Shown piece by piece: positions 23,223 through 32,526 of a DNA stretch of 56,713 bases. The stretch is taken from assembly GCF_000511175.1 (NCBI RefSeq), contig NZ_KI866530.1:1134878-1191590 (forward strand), read 5' to 3'. Under the pieces are notes generated by a model. That model was given only the letters and a program-made list of their open reading frames with translations. It was not told the DNA's origin and did no database searches. This DNA is from Sediminibacterium salmoneum NBRC 103935. Lineage in GTDB: Bacteria; Bacteroidota; Bacteroidia; Chitinophagales; Chitinophagaceae. The translations under genes and the position numbers were made by a program. Position 1 is the first letter of the stretch. Each line of letters starts with the position of its first letter.

Positions 23223-25994
23223 TTATCTGCCTGATTGATGAATATACGATGCTAATTCCTCGTTAAACACATTTGTTTCCAACAAGTCTTCTACCGTCAG
23301 GTGCATCCGATAACACCAGAAATGATTGGGATTGGCAGGAACATTAATTTGTTCATCCAATGGATTATCTCTTCTGATTTTCTCATGCATTCCCATCAAA
23401 TCCTGTATTTGAAATACAGCCCACATAGCCGGCGAAAACAAATGCTGCAACACAACTGCTTTATTAATCCAGGCTTCACAATAAGCCGGTGCATCTCCCC
23501 ACTGTCCTAACTCCTGATTATAGAATTGCTGAATGGATGTTCGGTCTTCTTCCCACCAGCCTCTAATGGTACTCATGTCATGAGTAGAGGGTGTTACTAC
23601 ACTTAAATATGGCGCATCATTGGGATGAAAGAATGCACGTTCCGGATTCTTAGGCATTCTTTGAATTTCCAAACTCAATAATCCAAGCTGCTTCATCACT
23701 TCCGGAACACAACCCGGAACCATACCCAGGTCTTCTCCACAAATCAGCATATTGGTAACCCGCTTCAGGGAAGGTAGTTTTTGATAGGCTTCCTTTTTCC
23801 AGAAATCATCCTGCTGTTTATAAAAGTACAGCACATACAATTCCTTCAGTTGCTGCTGAGTTCCAAATTCCAATGCTTTAAATGATGGCGTATTCTCAAT
23901 TCCAAATCTAAAGTGAAACTGCAGACCATCTCCATTGGCATCAAACAATAAAATATTGCTGATTAAGCTGTAAAGGCCCTGCTTTATTTTCTGGTGTTGT
24001 GCATCATTTTCCAGATTGGCAAAATGAGCTTCAATTTTTCTTTGTGTATCAAAGGATGTTTTAAGTTCATACTGACCGTTTTTAAGATCAGACAGGAAGA
24101 GACTCTTTACCAATTCGTTGTCGTATCCGAATATTTCCCACAAAACAGCATCTGTAATATAGGGTTTTGTATATCGCTCATAATCAAACCATATACCCTT
24201 TTCTGCAAACGACTGAAGCGTCAGCGGAATAGCGGGAACAAAATGCCCCATAATGCCTTCTACAGCATCCATGGGAATACTCCAGATTCTGAAAAAGCCG
24301 AGTATATGATCAATTCTGAAAGCATCAAAATAACGCCCCATTTGCGCAAATCGCTGTTTCCACCAGGCAAAGCCACTTTCCTGCATGCTTTGCCAGTTAT
24401 AGGTTGGGAACCCCCAGTTCTGTCCTTTTACTGCAAAATCATCCGGTGGGGCGCCAGCTTGAAAATCCATATGGAATAAATGAGGATGTTGCCAGGTGTC
24501 TGCACCATAACGGTAAACCCCAATGGCAATATCCCCTTTTATAATGATTCCTTTTTTATGTGCATAAGCAGTAGCTTCCTTTAACTGCAAATGAAGTTGA
24601 TATTGCAAAAAATAATGAAATGCAATTTCAGTATAAGATTTGGTTCCAGGTTTTACCAACTTAGCAATCTTTTGTTCGTCATACTTTGCATGTGAAGGCC
24701 AGGTTGCAAAATCTACACTACCATTTTTATCACGCAGATAACAAAAAACAGCATAAGGAGTCAGCCAGTCTTTGTTTTCATTAAAAAACTGCTTAAAATC
24801 ATCCTCAGCCAAAACCCCTTCTCCGGTTGCTTTGTACACTTTTTTGGCAAAATCAATTTTATGCTCAAGAACTTCCGCATAAGCTACGGTTGGCAATTGA
24901 TTCAAAGCCTGTCTTTTTTCTTCCAGCTTCTTCAAGGCAGCAGCAAATTTTTTGCCTGCAATGGCTTTCAGATTTAAATAAAGGGGATGCAGGGCAAATG
25001 CGGATATGGCTGCATAGGGATAGGAATCTTTATTCGTATGTGTAGCAGTAGTATCATTAACGGGCAATAACTGTATCATCTTAAGCCCCACTGCCTCAGC
25101 CCAATCAATCATTTTTTTCAGATCGGCAAATTCACCTACACCAAAACTATCATGGGTTCTGATACTGAATACCGGAATGGAAACCCCTGCTCCTTTCCAT
25201 GAATGATTGGGCAGATAAGCAAATCCATCCTGAACAAAAGTTACTTGCTTAACATCTGTTGCAACCTGTAGTGTTCTATTATCTCCTGATTCAAACTGAA
25301 TCAGTTTTTTGGTTTTGATATTATATACCCCATACTTGTATGCAATCGGAAACTGCTCTTTGCTTAAATTCAATTCCAATTCAAAATAAGGACTATCAGC
25401 CTGTTTGCCCATACATAACACAGCATCTGCATCCCAGTTATTGGCTGCTTTGAACGACCCTGACAAACAGATTACTTCATCTTTTTTTAACAAAGGAGCT
25501 TTAACCTTGAAAATATGGGTTGCTGATTTTAAGGATTTACCTTTTAGTTGTGTTTCATTTTGCTTTAATAAAACCTGTTGAAACGGCTCTGTATAAAATG
25601 CATTTTCAAAATAACCTGCATGGTTCCATGTATCCAGTAACTGAACTTTTTTATACGTCTGAACTTTCTTTAGATCCAGATACCTGTCGGTTCCCCAGTC
25701 CACTTCTGTAGATCCGTCCCCGTTAACCAATACATAGTTGTAATTAATTTTTTCTTCTGCAGAGGTTATTGGCAATTGAATATTTGCTGTCCAGGCCTGT
25801 TCATTTAAATAATGCATAGGAATGGCATTGGCCATATCTCCATTTCCCAATAAAATATGATTTCCGACTATGAAGAGATTTTGTCCGAATTCAGTATGGT
25901 ATTTTAACTGAAACTGAACAGCAATAAAATCGGCAGCCGTTTCTTTATCTGTAACAGTCTTCTTTACAGCAATCGTTTTTTTTGTAGTAGCCAA
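23223..25994 (-). CDS. malQ: 4-alpha-glucanotransferase (amylomaltase, GH77) with N-terminal starch-binding domains
   Basis: 923 residues. Two CBM20-like starch-binding domains (about 20-120 and 155-255) precede the GH77 barrel. Catalytic residues are visible: the nucleophile Asp in AFRIDHILGFFRIW, the acid/base Glu in ICGEDLG and the stabilising Asp in STHDMSTIRG. The enzyme moves glucan chains between maltodextrins and releases glucose. The long form with CBMs is the usual Bacteroidota and plant DPE2-like version. No signal peptide is seen, so it is cytosolic. Confidence 0.93.
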   Translation of the reverse strand: MATTKKTIAVKKTVTDKETAADFIAVQFQLKYHTEFGQNLFIVGNHILLGNGDMANAIPMHYLNEQAWTANIQLPITSAEEKINYNYVLVNGDGSTEVDWGTDRYLDLKKVQTYKKVQLLDTWNHAGYFENAFYTEPFQQVLLKQNETQLKGKSLKSATHIFKVKAPLLKKDEVICLSGSFKAANNWDADAVLCMGKQADSPYFELELNLSKEQFPIAYKYGVYNIKTKKLIQFESGDNRTLQVATDVKQVTFVQDGFAYLPNHSWKGAGVSIPVFSIRTHDSFGVGEFADLKKMIDWAEAVGLKMIQLLPVNDTTATHTNKDSYPYAAISAFALHPLYLNLKAIAGKKFAAALKKLEEKRQALNQLPTVAYAEVLEHKIDFAKKVYKATGEGVLAEDDFKQFFNENKDWLTPYAVFCYLRDKNGSVDFATWPSHAKYDEQKIAKLVKPGTKSYTEIAFHYFLQYQLHLQLKEATAYAHKKGIIIKGDIAIGVYRYGADTWQHPHLFHMDFQAGAPPDDFAVKGQNWGFPTYNWQSMQESGFAWWKQRFAQMGRYFDAFRIDHILGFFRIWSIPMDAVEGIMGHFVPAIPLTLQSFAEKGIWFDYERYTKPYITDAVLWEIFGYDNELVKSLFLSDLKNGQYELKTSFDTQRKIEAHFANLENDAQHQKIKQGLYSLISNILLFDANGDGLQFHFRFGIENTPSFKALEFGTQQQLKELYVLYFYKQQDDFWKKEAYQKLPSLKRVTNMLICGEDLGMVPGCVPEVMKQLGLLSLEIQRMPKNPERAFFHPNDAPYLSVVTPSTHDMSTIRGWWEEDRTSIQQFYNQELGQWGDAPAYCEAWINKAVVLQHLFSPAMWAVFQIQDLMGMHEKIRRDNPLDEQINVPANPNHFWCYRMHLTVEDLLETNVFNEELASYIHQSGR

Positions 25995-26046
25995 TGGAGT
26001 GAATTTATGACTGCTAAAATAACAAACAATGTGTATATCTCACACT

Positions 26047-27651
26047 TTAATTGCCTGAAAGGATAAGGTCGGCTGCTTTTTCGGCAATCATCACGGTAGC
26101 TGCATGGGTATTTCCTGAAACAATCGTTGGCATTACCGAAGCATCCACTACCCTAAGACCTTTGATCTTTTTTACCTTCAGATTCGGATCGGTAACAGCC
26201 ATCTCATCCACCCCCATTTTGCAAGTACCTACCGGGTGATACAATGTTTCCAGTGTCTGTTTAATATGATCTAACAATTCTTTGTCAGACGCATCTGTTG
26301 AGGGAAATAAATCTGCTTCCTTAGCATAGGCTTGTAAAGAAGATGCATTCAGAATATCCATTGATTTTCGCAAAGCTTTAATTAATAATTGCTGATCGGT
26401 TTCTGATTCCAAAGCTTTGTGATTGATCAGTGGGCTGTCTTTGGGATTGGATGTTTTTAAAAGAACGGTGCCTCTACTTTGCGGATGCAATAAAATTGAC
26501 ATCACAGAAATCTGATCTATCAGAGGAAAGGTTTTCAGCTCATACAAATCCGTTGAATAATCTCTGGCAACTCCCAGGGGTGCAAAATGAAACTGAATAT
26601 CCGGCCTACTTTGTTTATCCTGCAAACGTATAAATGCATTGGCTTCCAGCGGACTATTCCCCAATGGTCCCGACTTCAGCAACAGATACTGTAAAATGGC
26701 TTTGGTTTTATTCCAGGGCTTTAATAAGGAATTGGCGGAAGGCGCAGAGGTTTCCATACTCACGCCACTCCAGAAATGGTCCTGCAAATTTTTACCCACA
26801 CCGGGCACCGAAGCCAGTACATCTATACCCACTTTTTTCAATTCATCAGGATCTCCGATACCCGACAACATCAATAACTGAGGAGACTGTATGGCTCCTG
26901 CAGAAAGCAGTACCTCCTTATTACAATTGATTCTCTCTGCACCAACTGATCCATAACTTACTTCTACCCCAACTGCAGTTCCATTTTCAACTAAAACTCT
27001 ATTAACTTTTGTATTGGTTTTAATGGTCAGATTTTTTCTATTCAATATGGGTTTTATAAAAGCCGCTGCTGTACTTAAGCGCCTATTGTCTTTTATATTA
27101 AACTGCAATAAATGAGCCCCTTCCTGCACTGCCCCGTTATAATCTTCATTCGAAGGAATTCCAATCTCATTACAGGCAGCCACAAAAGCTTCTGCAAAAA
27201 CACTGGGTTGTTTTGAATAACTAACATGCAGAGGGCCGCCTTGTCCATGATATTCAGATTCAATTTGTTCGTTGTGTTCAGACTTAATGAAATAAGGAAG
27301 TACTTCTTCATATGACCAGCCTGTATTTCCGAGTAACGCCCACTCATTAAAGTCTTCCTTGTTCCCCCTTACATAAGCCATGGCATTGGTAGAACTGCTG
27401 CCCCCCAATGTTTTGCCTCTTGGAATATACAGCTTACGATTCCCAAGTGCCTTTTGGGGTACCCCCCAGAACTGCCAGTCAACATTTGACCGGTGCAATT
27501 CTCCGTAGGCACCGGGAATATGAATTTCTTTTTTGGAATCAGGAGCACCTGCCTCAATCAGCAACACTTTGTTTTCGGGATTCTCAGAAAGCCTGTTCGC
27601 CAATACTGCACCTGCAGATCCCGCACCAATAATGATAAAGTCGTAAGTCAT
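26047..27651 (-). CDS. GMC family FAD-dependent oxidoreductase (choline dehydrogenase-like)
   Basis: 534 residues. The FAD-binding Rossmann start [16 protein letters not shown] is at about 6-21, and the GMC signature [14 protein letters not shown] lies around 84-97. The C-terminal active-site region has HPVGTCKMG with the catalytic His and [17 protein letters not shown] with the second His or Asn. It oxidises an alcohol, with flavin as acceptor. It resembles BetA and alcohol dehydrogenase AlkJ, but betaine genes are absent, so the substrate is open. Confidence 0.9.
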   Translation of the reverse strand: MTYDFIIIGAGSAGAVLANRLSENPENKVLLIEAGAPDSKKEIHIPGAYGELHRSNVDWQFWGVPQKALGNRKLYIPRGKTLGGSSSTNAMAYVRGNKEDFNEWALLGNTGWSYEEVLPYFIKSEHNEQIESEYHGQGGPLHVSYSKQPSVFAEAFVAACNEIGIPSNEDYNGAVQEGAHLLQFNIKDNRRLSTAAAFIKPILNRKNLTIKTNTKVNRVLVENGTAVGVEVSYGSVGAERINCNKEVLLSAGAIQSPQLLMLSGIGDPDELKKVGIDVLASVPGVGKNLQDHFWSGVSMETSAPSANSLLKPWNKTKAILQYLLLKSGPLGNSPLEANAFIRLQDKQSRPDIQFHFAPLGVARDYSTDLYELKTFPLIDQISVMSILLHPQSRGTVLLKTSNPKDSPLINHKALESETDQQLLIKALRKSMDILNASSLQAYAKEADLFPSTDASDKELLDHIKQTLETLYHPVGTCKMGVDEMAVTDPNLKVKKIKGLRVVDASVMPTIVSGNTHAATVMIAEKAADLILSGN

Positions 27652-27676
27652 ATCTTAAATATAATTAAATCACTCT

Positions 27677-27684
27677 TATATTTG
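27677..27684 (+). promoter_or_regulatory. Candidate -7 element TATATTTG
   Basis: An exact match to the Bacteroidota -7 consensus TAnnTTTG, 21 bases upstream of the carboxylase start codon. No clear -33 TTG was found at the expected distance, so this is tentative. Confidence 0.45.
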
Positions 27685-27705
27685 TAAACTAACAATTGTT
27701 CGCAT

Positions 27706-29334
27706 ATGAATTTGACACAAAACCGCAACGAAGACTGGATGAAACTGATGCTGAGCGAAATGAAACAGCGGATGGAGAAAATTGCTTTGGGAGGAGGTAA
27801 AAAAGCAATAGAAAAACAAAGAGAAAGAAATAAACTTACTGCAAGAGAAAGAATTGAATATCTCTGCGACAAGAACCAACCCTTTATTGAGATTGGTGCT
27901 TTTGCAGGATACGATATGTACAAGGAGGAAGGGGGATGTCCGGCAGGGGGAACTGTTGCCGGTATTGGATATATCAGTGGCAGACAGTGTGTAATTGTAG
28001 CCAATGATCAAACGGTAAAAGCAGGTGCCTGGTTCCCGATTACGGGAAAGAAGAATCTCCGGATGCAGGAAATTGCCATGGAAAATAAACTTCCCATCAT
28101 ATACCTGGTAGACAGTGCCGGTGTTTTCCTGCCTATGCAGGATGAAATTTTTCCTGACAAGGAACATTTCGGAAGGGTTTTCAGAAACAATGCAAGAATG
28201 AGTGCCATGGGCATTACTCAAATTGCTGCTGTAATGGGTGCCTGCGTTGCAGGTGGGGCTTATTTGCCTATTATGAGCGATGAAACCCTGATGGTGGAAG
28301 GTAATGGAAGTATTTTTCTGGCTGGTTCCTATCTGGTTAAAGCAGCCATTGGAGAAGATATAGATAATGAAACTTTAGGAGGTGCAATCACCCATACTGA
28401 AATCAGCGGCATTGCCGATTATAAATTTGCAACCGAACAGGATTGTTTAGACCAGATTAAAAAAATCATGAGTCAATTGGGTAGTCCAGAAAAAGCGGGC
28501 TTTGACAGAATTGCCCCTGCACTTCCCAAGAAAGACCCCAGTGAAATATATGGCTTAATACCCGAAGGAAACCTGAAACCTTACGACATGCTTGAAATTA
28601 TTGAACGCATTGTAGACAACAGTGAGTTCAATCAATTTAAACAGGACTATGGCAAAACCATTTTGTGCGGCTATGCCCGTATAGATGGATGGGCCGTTGG
28701 GATTGTTGCCAATCAACGACTGGTATGCAAAAGTAAAAAGGGTGAAATGCAGATTGGAGGTGTAATTTATAATGACAGCGCAGATAAAGCAGCGCGTTTT
28801 ATTATGAACTGTAATCAGAAAAAAATACCATTGGTTTTCTTACAGGATGTTACCGGTTTTATGGTAGGAAGCAGAAGTGAACACAGCGGTATCATTAAGG
28901 ACGGAGCAAAGCTGGTGAATGCAGTAGCGAATTCCGTTGTTCCCAAAATCACCATCGTTATCGGCAACAGTTATGGTGCCGGCAATTATGCCATGTGCGG
29001 AAAAGCCTATGATCCCAGATTTATTTATGCATGGCCTTCCGCAAAGATTGCAGTGATGGGCGGAGATCAGGCAGCTAAAACCCTGGCTCAAATTCAGGTA
29101 GCCACCATGAAAGCCAAGGGAACCGTTCCTACTCCTGAAGAAGAGAAAAAATTACTGGACACCATTAAAGACCGGTACAACCAACAGACTACTCCCTATT
29201 ATGCGGCGGCCAGAATCTGGGTAGATGAAATCATTGACCCAATTAAAACCAGACAGGTTATTGCAGAGGGAATACATGCTGCAAACCACAACCCCAATTT
29301 GGACACATTTAAGACAGGGGTATTTCAGGTATAA
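27706..29334 (+). CDS. Acyl-CoA carboxylase beta subunit (methylcrotonyl-CoA carboxylase-like carboxyltransferase)
   Basis: 542 residues with the two crotonase-like halves of a biotin-dependent carboxyltransferase. Matches to the methylcrotonyl-CoA carboxylase beta type include VDSAGVFLPMQDEIFPDKEHF, ARMSAMGITQIAAVMGAC and AGGAYLPIMSDET in the first half, and GNSYGAGNYAMCGKAYDPRF in the second. The biotin carboxylase/BCCP subunit is not adjacent. The role would be leucine or isoprenoid breakdown. Propionyl-CoA carboxylase is a less likely alternative. Confidence 0.88.
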   Translation: MNLTQNRNEDWMKLMLSEMKQRMEKIALGGGKKAIEKQRERNKLTARERIEYLCDKNQPFIEIGAFAGYDMYKEEGGCPAGGTVAGIGYISGRQCVIVANDQTVKAGAWFPITGKKNLRMQEIAMENKLPIIYLVDSAGVFLPMQDEIFPDKEHFGRVFRNNARMSAMGITQIAAVMGACVAGGAYLPIMSDETLMVEGNGSIFLAGSYLVKAAIGEDIDNETLGGAITHTEISGIADYKFATEQDCLDQIKKIMSQLGSPEKAGFDRIAPALPKKDPSEIYGLIPEGNLKPYDMLEIIERIVDNSEFNQFKQDYGKTILCGYARIDGWAVGIVANQRLVCKSKKGEMQIGGVIYNDSADKAARFIMNCNQKKIPLVFLQDVTGFMVGSRSEHSGIIKDGAKLVNAVANSVVPKITIVIGNSYGAGNYAMCGKAYDPRFIYAWPSAKIAVMGGDQAAKTLAQIQVATMKAKGTVPTPEEEKKLLDTIKDRYNQQTTPYYAAARIWVDEIIDPIKTRQVIAEGIHAANHNPNLDTFKTGVFQV

Positions 29335-29360
29335 TCAATAAAATAGATTTATTTCGCGAC

Positions 29361-29828
29361 ATGTCGCATCAATTATTGATTTATACAGATGGAGCAGCCA
29401 GAGGGAATCCCGGCCCCGGCGGATATGGTATTGTACTGCTTTGGGGAGACAAACAAAAGGAAATTGCTGCGGGTTACCGTTTAACAACGAATAACCGAAT
29501 GGAACTGATGGCGGTGATTGTTGCCCTGGAGTCTCTTAATAAAAAAGGAATCCCTGTTACTATTTATACAGACAGTAAATACATTGTAGATAGTGTTCAG
29601 AAAGGCTGGCTGGAAAACTGGATCCGCACCCATTTTAAAGGGGGAAAAAAGAACAAGGATCTTTGGTTAAGATACCATTCCATAGCCCTGCAGTTTCACG
29701 TAAGATTTGTATGGGTAAAAGGGCACGCAGACAACAAATACAATAATCGTTGCGACGAATTGGCGACACAGGCAGCAGATGGTAGAAATCTACTGATTGA
29801 CGAAGTTTACGAATCAGAAAACGGATAA
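29361..29828 (+). CDS. rnhA: Ribonuclease HI
   Basis: 155 residues. It cleaves the RNA strand of RNA-DNA hybrids, for example R-loops and primers. The catalytic carboxylates D10 (YTDGAARGNPGPGG), E48 (NRMELMAV), D71 (YTDSKY) and D132 (NRCDELA) and the catalytic H122 (KGHADN) are all present. Length is standard. It lies 26 bp after the carboxylase gene. Confidence 0.96.
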   Translation: MSHQLLIYTDGAARGNPGPGGYGIVLLWGDKQKEIAAGYRLTTNNRMELMAVIVALESLNKKGIPVTIYTDSKYIVDSVQKGWLENWIRTHFKGGKKNKDLWLRYHSIALQFHVRFVWVKGHADNKYNNRCDELATQAADGRNLLIDEVYESENG

Positions 29829-29844
29829 AATGCGCAGAATCAAA

Positions 29845-30414
29845 TTAAGCTAACTTAACGTTGTTCGCTTTTTTAATCAAGATCCAGCTGGCAAAAAATA
29901 CTGTACTGAAGAATAAGGTTGAGTAAATGCTATTGGGATAAAATGGCAGACCATCAGCATAGGTCATCATTAACCCTTCCAAAGTTTTAGGTCTGTGCCA
30001 TCCGCCACCACCTAACCAAACCAACCCGTTGGATAGGATAAAATAAACAGTCGGAGCCGCTAAGGACGCACCCAATATAGAAGCAATTTTATTTTGATTC
30101 ACCAGGAATCCAAAGCTGGTTAACCCAATAATTAAAAGGTAGTTCTTCCACTGACCGCCATAAAATCCGGAAATGGAACTAAGATCGCTCATGTATAAAA
30201 GCTGATATATGCTGTCTGAAATGAACATAGACAACAAGGGCATCAAAAAAGCCAGTTTTTTGTGCTTTACAAACAAAGAGCCGGCAAAAATAGCAATGGC
30301 CATCTGGGGTGCAAAACCCATTGGTCTGTTAGGGAATACACGGTAGATAGCAGAAGCCAACACCATCAATACCAAAGAAAATATAAATTGCTTGTTCAGT
30401 TTCATCGTTGTCAA
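29845..30414 (-). CDS. Multi-pass membrane protein (DUF6580-like)
   Basis: 189 residues with about five or six hydrophobic segments and the stretch FPNRPMGFAPQMAIAIFAGSLF near the N-terminus that is typical of DUF6580 proteins. The family has an ECF-transporter-substrate-component look, but no substrate is known. It is convergent with rnhA, and no partner gene is adjacent. The start at ATG 30414 or three codons inside cannot be decided. Confidence 0.75.
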   Translation of the reverse strand: MTTMKLNKQFIFSLVLMVLASAIYRVFPNRPMGFAPQMAIAIFAGSLFVKHKKLAFLMPLLSMFISDSIYQLLYMSDLSSISGFYGGQWKNYLLIIGLTSFGFLVNQNKIASILGASLAAPTVYFILSNGLVWLGGGGWHRPKTLEGLMMTYADGLPFYPNSIYSTLFFSTVFFASWILIKKANNVKLA

Positions 30415-30482
30415 TTTCGAAGCAAAAATAAGCGTATTCTATTAAGAACCACAGTCATTTTTACCCATTATGTGAATAATCC

Positions 30483-31691
30483 CTAAAGCACAGGAACAAA
30501 TGCTTTGAAAACAGTTGCATGACCCGGAGCCAGCAGGGAATATTTTGTTTTAGCCAGAATGGCAGCACACTCACCTTTCTTCAACACCATATGCTGATTC
30601 ACCAGCACAGACCCTTCTGTAACTATAAAAATTTCCAGTGAATAGGTTTCAGACTGAAATTCCATTCCCTGAGTTAAAGAAATCTTACTCAACCCAAAAT
30701 CAGGAACCGGACAAGGGTAAATAAGTTCACCAGGCATAAGAGGAACGCCTTTCATCACCTGAGGAACCACTTCTTCGAACAAGGTATGTTTCATTAATTC
30801 GGGAACATCCACATGTTTAGGAGTTAATCCTCCTCTTAACACATTGTCGCTATTGGCCATCAACTCAATGTTCTGACCTTCTAAATAGGCGTGTGGCACA
30901 CCTGCTTTCTGAAACACCGCCTCACCTGGATTAACCTGCACAATATTGAAAAAGAAAATACTGAAAATACCACGATCTATATGTTCAGGCATCCCTGTTT
31001 CCTCATATAATTTAGCTGCCCACCAGCATGGACTGCTTTTGGTAATGCTACTTTCTTTTTTAAGCCGAAGCGCCCGCTTCACCAATGGCGCCAGCAAATT
31101 ATCTACATCTACCTGATCCATTTCCATCACAAACTGATACAGGCCTTTGATTCCTTCTTTTCTGAACAATGGCAAAAGCACGGTTAATTCCTGGGTATTC
31201 TGCAAAGTATCTTCCAGTGCCTGTTTGCTTTTAAAACCATGAAGCAACCAAAAGTCACTTAAAGCTACCATCACTTCCGGTTTGTGATTGCGATCTTTAT
31301 AGTTCCTGTGAGGCGCATTCAACGGAATCCCTGCTGCATTTTCTGCATCATATCCTATTTCTGCATTGGCCTTAGTAGGATGTACCTGAATGGATAGCAT
31401 ATCTTTTACATCCAGTACTTTAAACAAATACGGTAATTCTCCAAACTTTTCAACCACTGCAGACTGCAAGGCATCGGAGGGATTGGAACTGATGAGTTCA
31501 TTCAGTTGCTGCCAGGAATCGGTCCTGTAAATCTCAGAGGGTGCAGAAGAATGCGCTCCCATCCAGTACTCGGCCGAAGGCTTTGCCAAATCAGGTTGTG
31601 TACCCAGTAATTCAGGAATAAAAGTACTTCCTCCCCAGGCATAATGCTGCACTACTCCTTTCAGTTTAAAAATCCGTTCCTTGCTTTCCAT
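30483..31691 (-). CDS. manA: Mannose-6-phosphate isomerase, class I
   Basis: 402 residues. It interconverts mannose 6-phosphate and fructose 6-phosphate. Zinc ligands Q102 and H104 (IQVHPTKAN), E139 (HKPEV) and the later His in GVPHAYLEG are present. The N-terminal VVQHYAWGG is characteristic. It supplies mannose metabolism, possibly including products of the GH26 mannanase at 37380, although the two are 6 kb apart. Confidence 0.94.
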   Translation of the reverse strand: MESKERIFKLKGVVQHYAWGGSTFIPELLGTQPDLAKPSAEYWMGAHSSAPSEIYRTDSWQQLNELISSNPSDALQSAVVEKFGELPYLFKVLDVKDMLSIQVHPTKANAEIGYDAENAAGIPLNAPHRNYKDRNHKPEVMVALSDFWLLHGFKSKQALEDTLQNTQELTVLLPLFRKEGIKGLYQFVMEMDQVDVDNLLAPLVKRALRLKKESSITKSSPCWWAAKLYEETGMPEHIDRGIFSIFFFNIVQVNPGEAVFQKAGVPHAYLEGQNIELMANSDNVLRGGLTPKHVDVPELMKHTLFEEVVPQVMKGVPLMPGELIYPCPVPDFGLSKISLTQGMEFQSETYSLEIFIVTEGSVLVNQHMVLKKGECAAILAKTKYSLLAPGHATVFKAFVPVL

Positions 31692-31742
31692 AAACAGTAT
31701 TTATACCCCTATTAACGTGATTTCGCTGAATATCTTGTATAC

Positions 31743-32102
31743 ATGGAAAAGAATCACCTGGCATTGGGGAAACTGGGAGAAGAAATGGCTGCATCACTCC
31801 TGATTACAAAGGGGTTTATATTGCTCGAAAGGAACTGGAGATACAAAAGACTGGAAATAGACATCATTGCGGCAAAAGAACAGCAACTCTACTTTGTGGA
31901 AGTAAAAACAAGGGCCACATTGGAATTTGGTTACCCGGAAGAGAATATTCTGAAGAAAAAAATGAAGAGAATCAGAATAGCTGCTACCCATTACCATTTT
32001 CTGCATCCCATGTACAAAAGAATTCAGTTTGATGTATTGGCTGTATGCTTTTCAGGAGAAACCTGTACGGAAATAAAGCATTTTGAGGACGTATATGGAT
32101 AA
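31743..32102 (+). CDS. YraN family endonuclease-like protein (UPF0102)
   Basis: 119 residues with the YraN pattern: LGKLGEEMAASLL, GFILLERNWRYKRLEIDIIA and FVEVKTR. The Glu, Asp and Glu-x-Lys of a PD-(D/E)xK nuclease fold are visible. The cellular role is not settled. It is divergent from manA (51 bp apart) and convergent with the next gene, ending 2 bp before it. Confidence 0.92.
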   Translation: MEKNHLALGKLGEEMAASLLITKGFILLERNWRYKRLEIDIIAAKEQQLYFVEVKTRATLEFGYPEENILKKKMKRIRIAATHYHFLHPMYKRIQFDVLAVCFSGETCTEIKHFEDVYG

Positions 32103-32104
32103 AG

Positions 32105-32437
32105 CTATTTTTTAAAAGCAAAATAAACCGCCCCCAGAATAAACAGAAAGCTAATCAGGTATTTACTTTGAAAAGGTTCCTTCAAATACAAAACTGCAAA
32201 AACAGTAAATACAACCAGCGTTATCACTTCCTGCGTAATTTTCAGCTGAAAACCGTTCATCCCGCTATTATAGCCAATTCTATTGGCAGGGACCATCAGG
32301 CAATATTCAAAAAAAGCGATGAACCAACTAACTACAATTGCTTTCCACAAGGGTATTTGCTGATCTTTCAGGTGTCCATACCAGGCATAAGTCATGAATA
32401 TATTAGACAATAACAACAAAGCGATAGTCTTAACCAT
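32105..32437 (-). CDS. DUF486/DMT family small membrane protein
   Basis: 110 residues with about four transmembrane helices. The stretches TYAWYGHLK and NRIGYNSGMNGFQLKITQEVITL are typical of DUF486, a small drug/metabolite transporter-like family. No substrate is known. It is a single gene, tail to tail with yraN. Confidence 0.88.
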   Translation of the reverse strand: MVKTIALLLLSNIFMTYAWYGHLKDQQIPLWKAIVVSWFIAFFEYCLMVPANRIGYNSGMNGFQLKITQEVITLVVFTVFAVLYLKEPFQSKYLISFLFILGAVYFAFKK

Positions 32438-32526
32438 ATTGGGTAAATTTGTTCTGCATTCAAATTAAAGACAAAATGCGATTTAAACATTTATAGCACG
32501 AAACTTGTAAGAAATAACCATTAAAG

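Noticed and set aside
25236..25250. An AAAAGTTAC sequence resembling half of the sulfur operator
   Set aside because: It lies inside malQ coding sequence and has no matching second half, so it is taken as chance.
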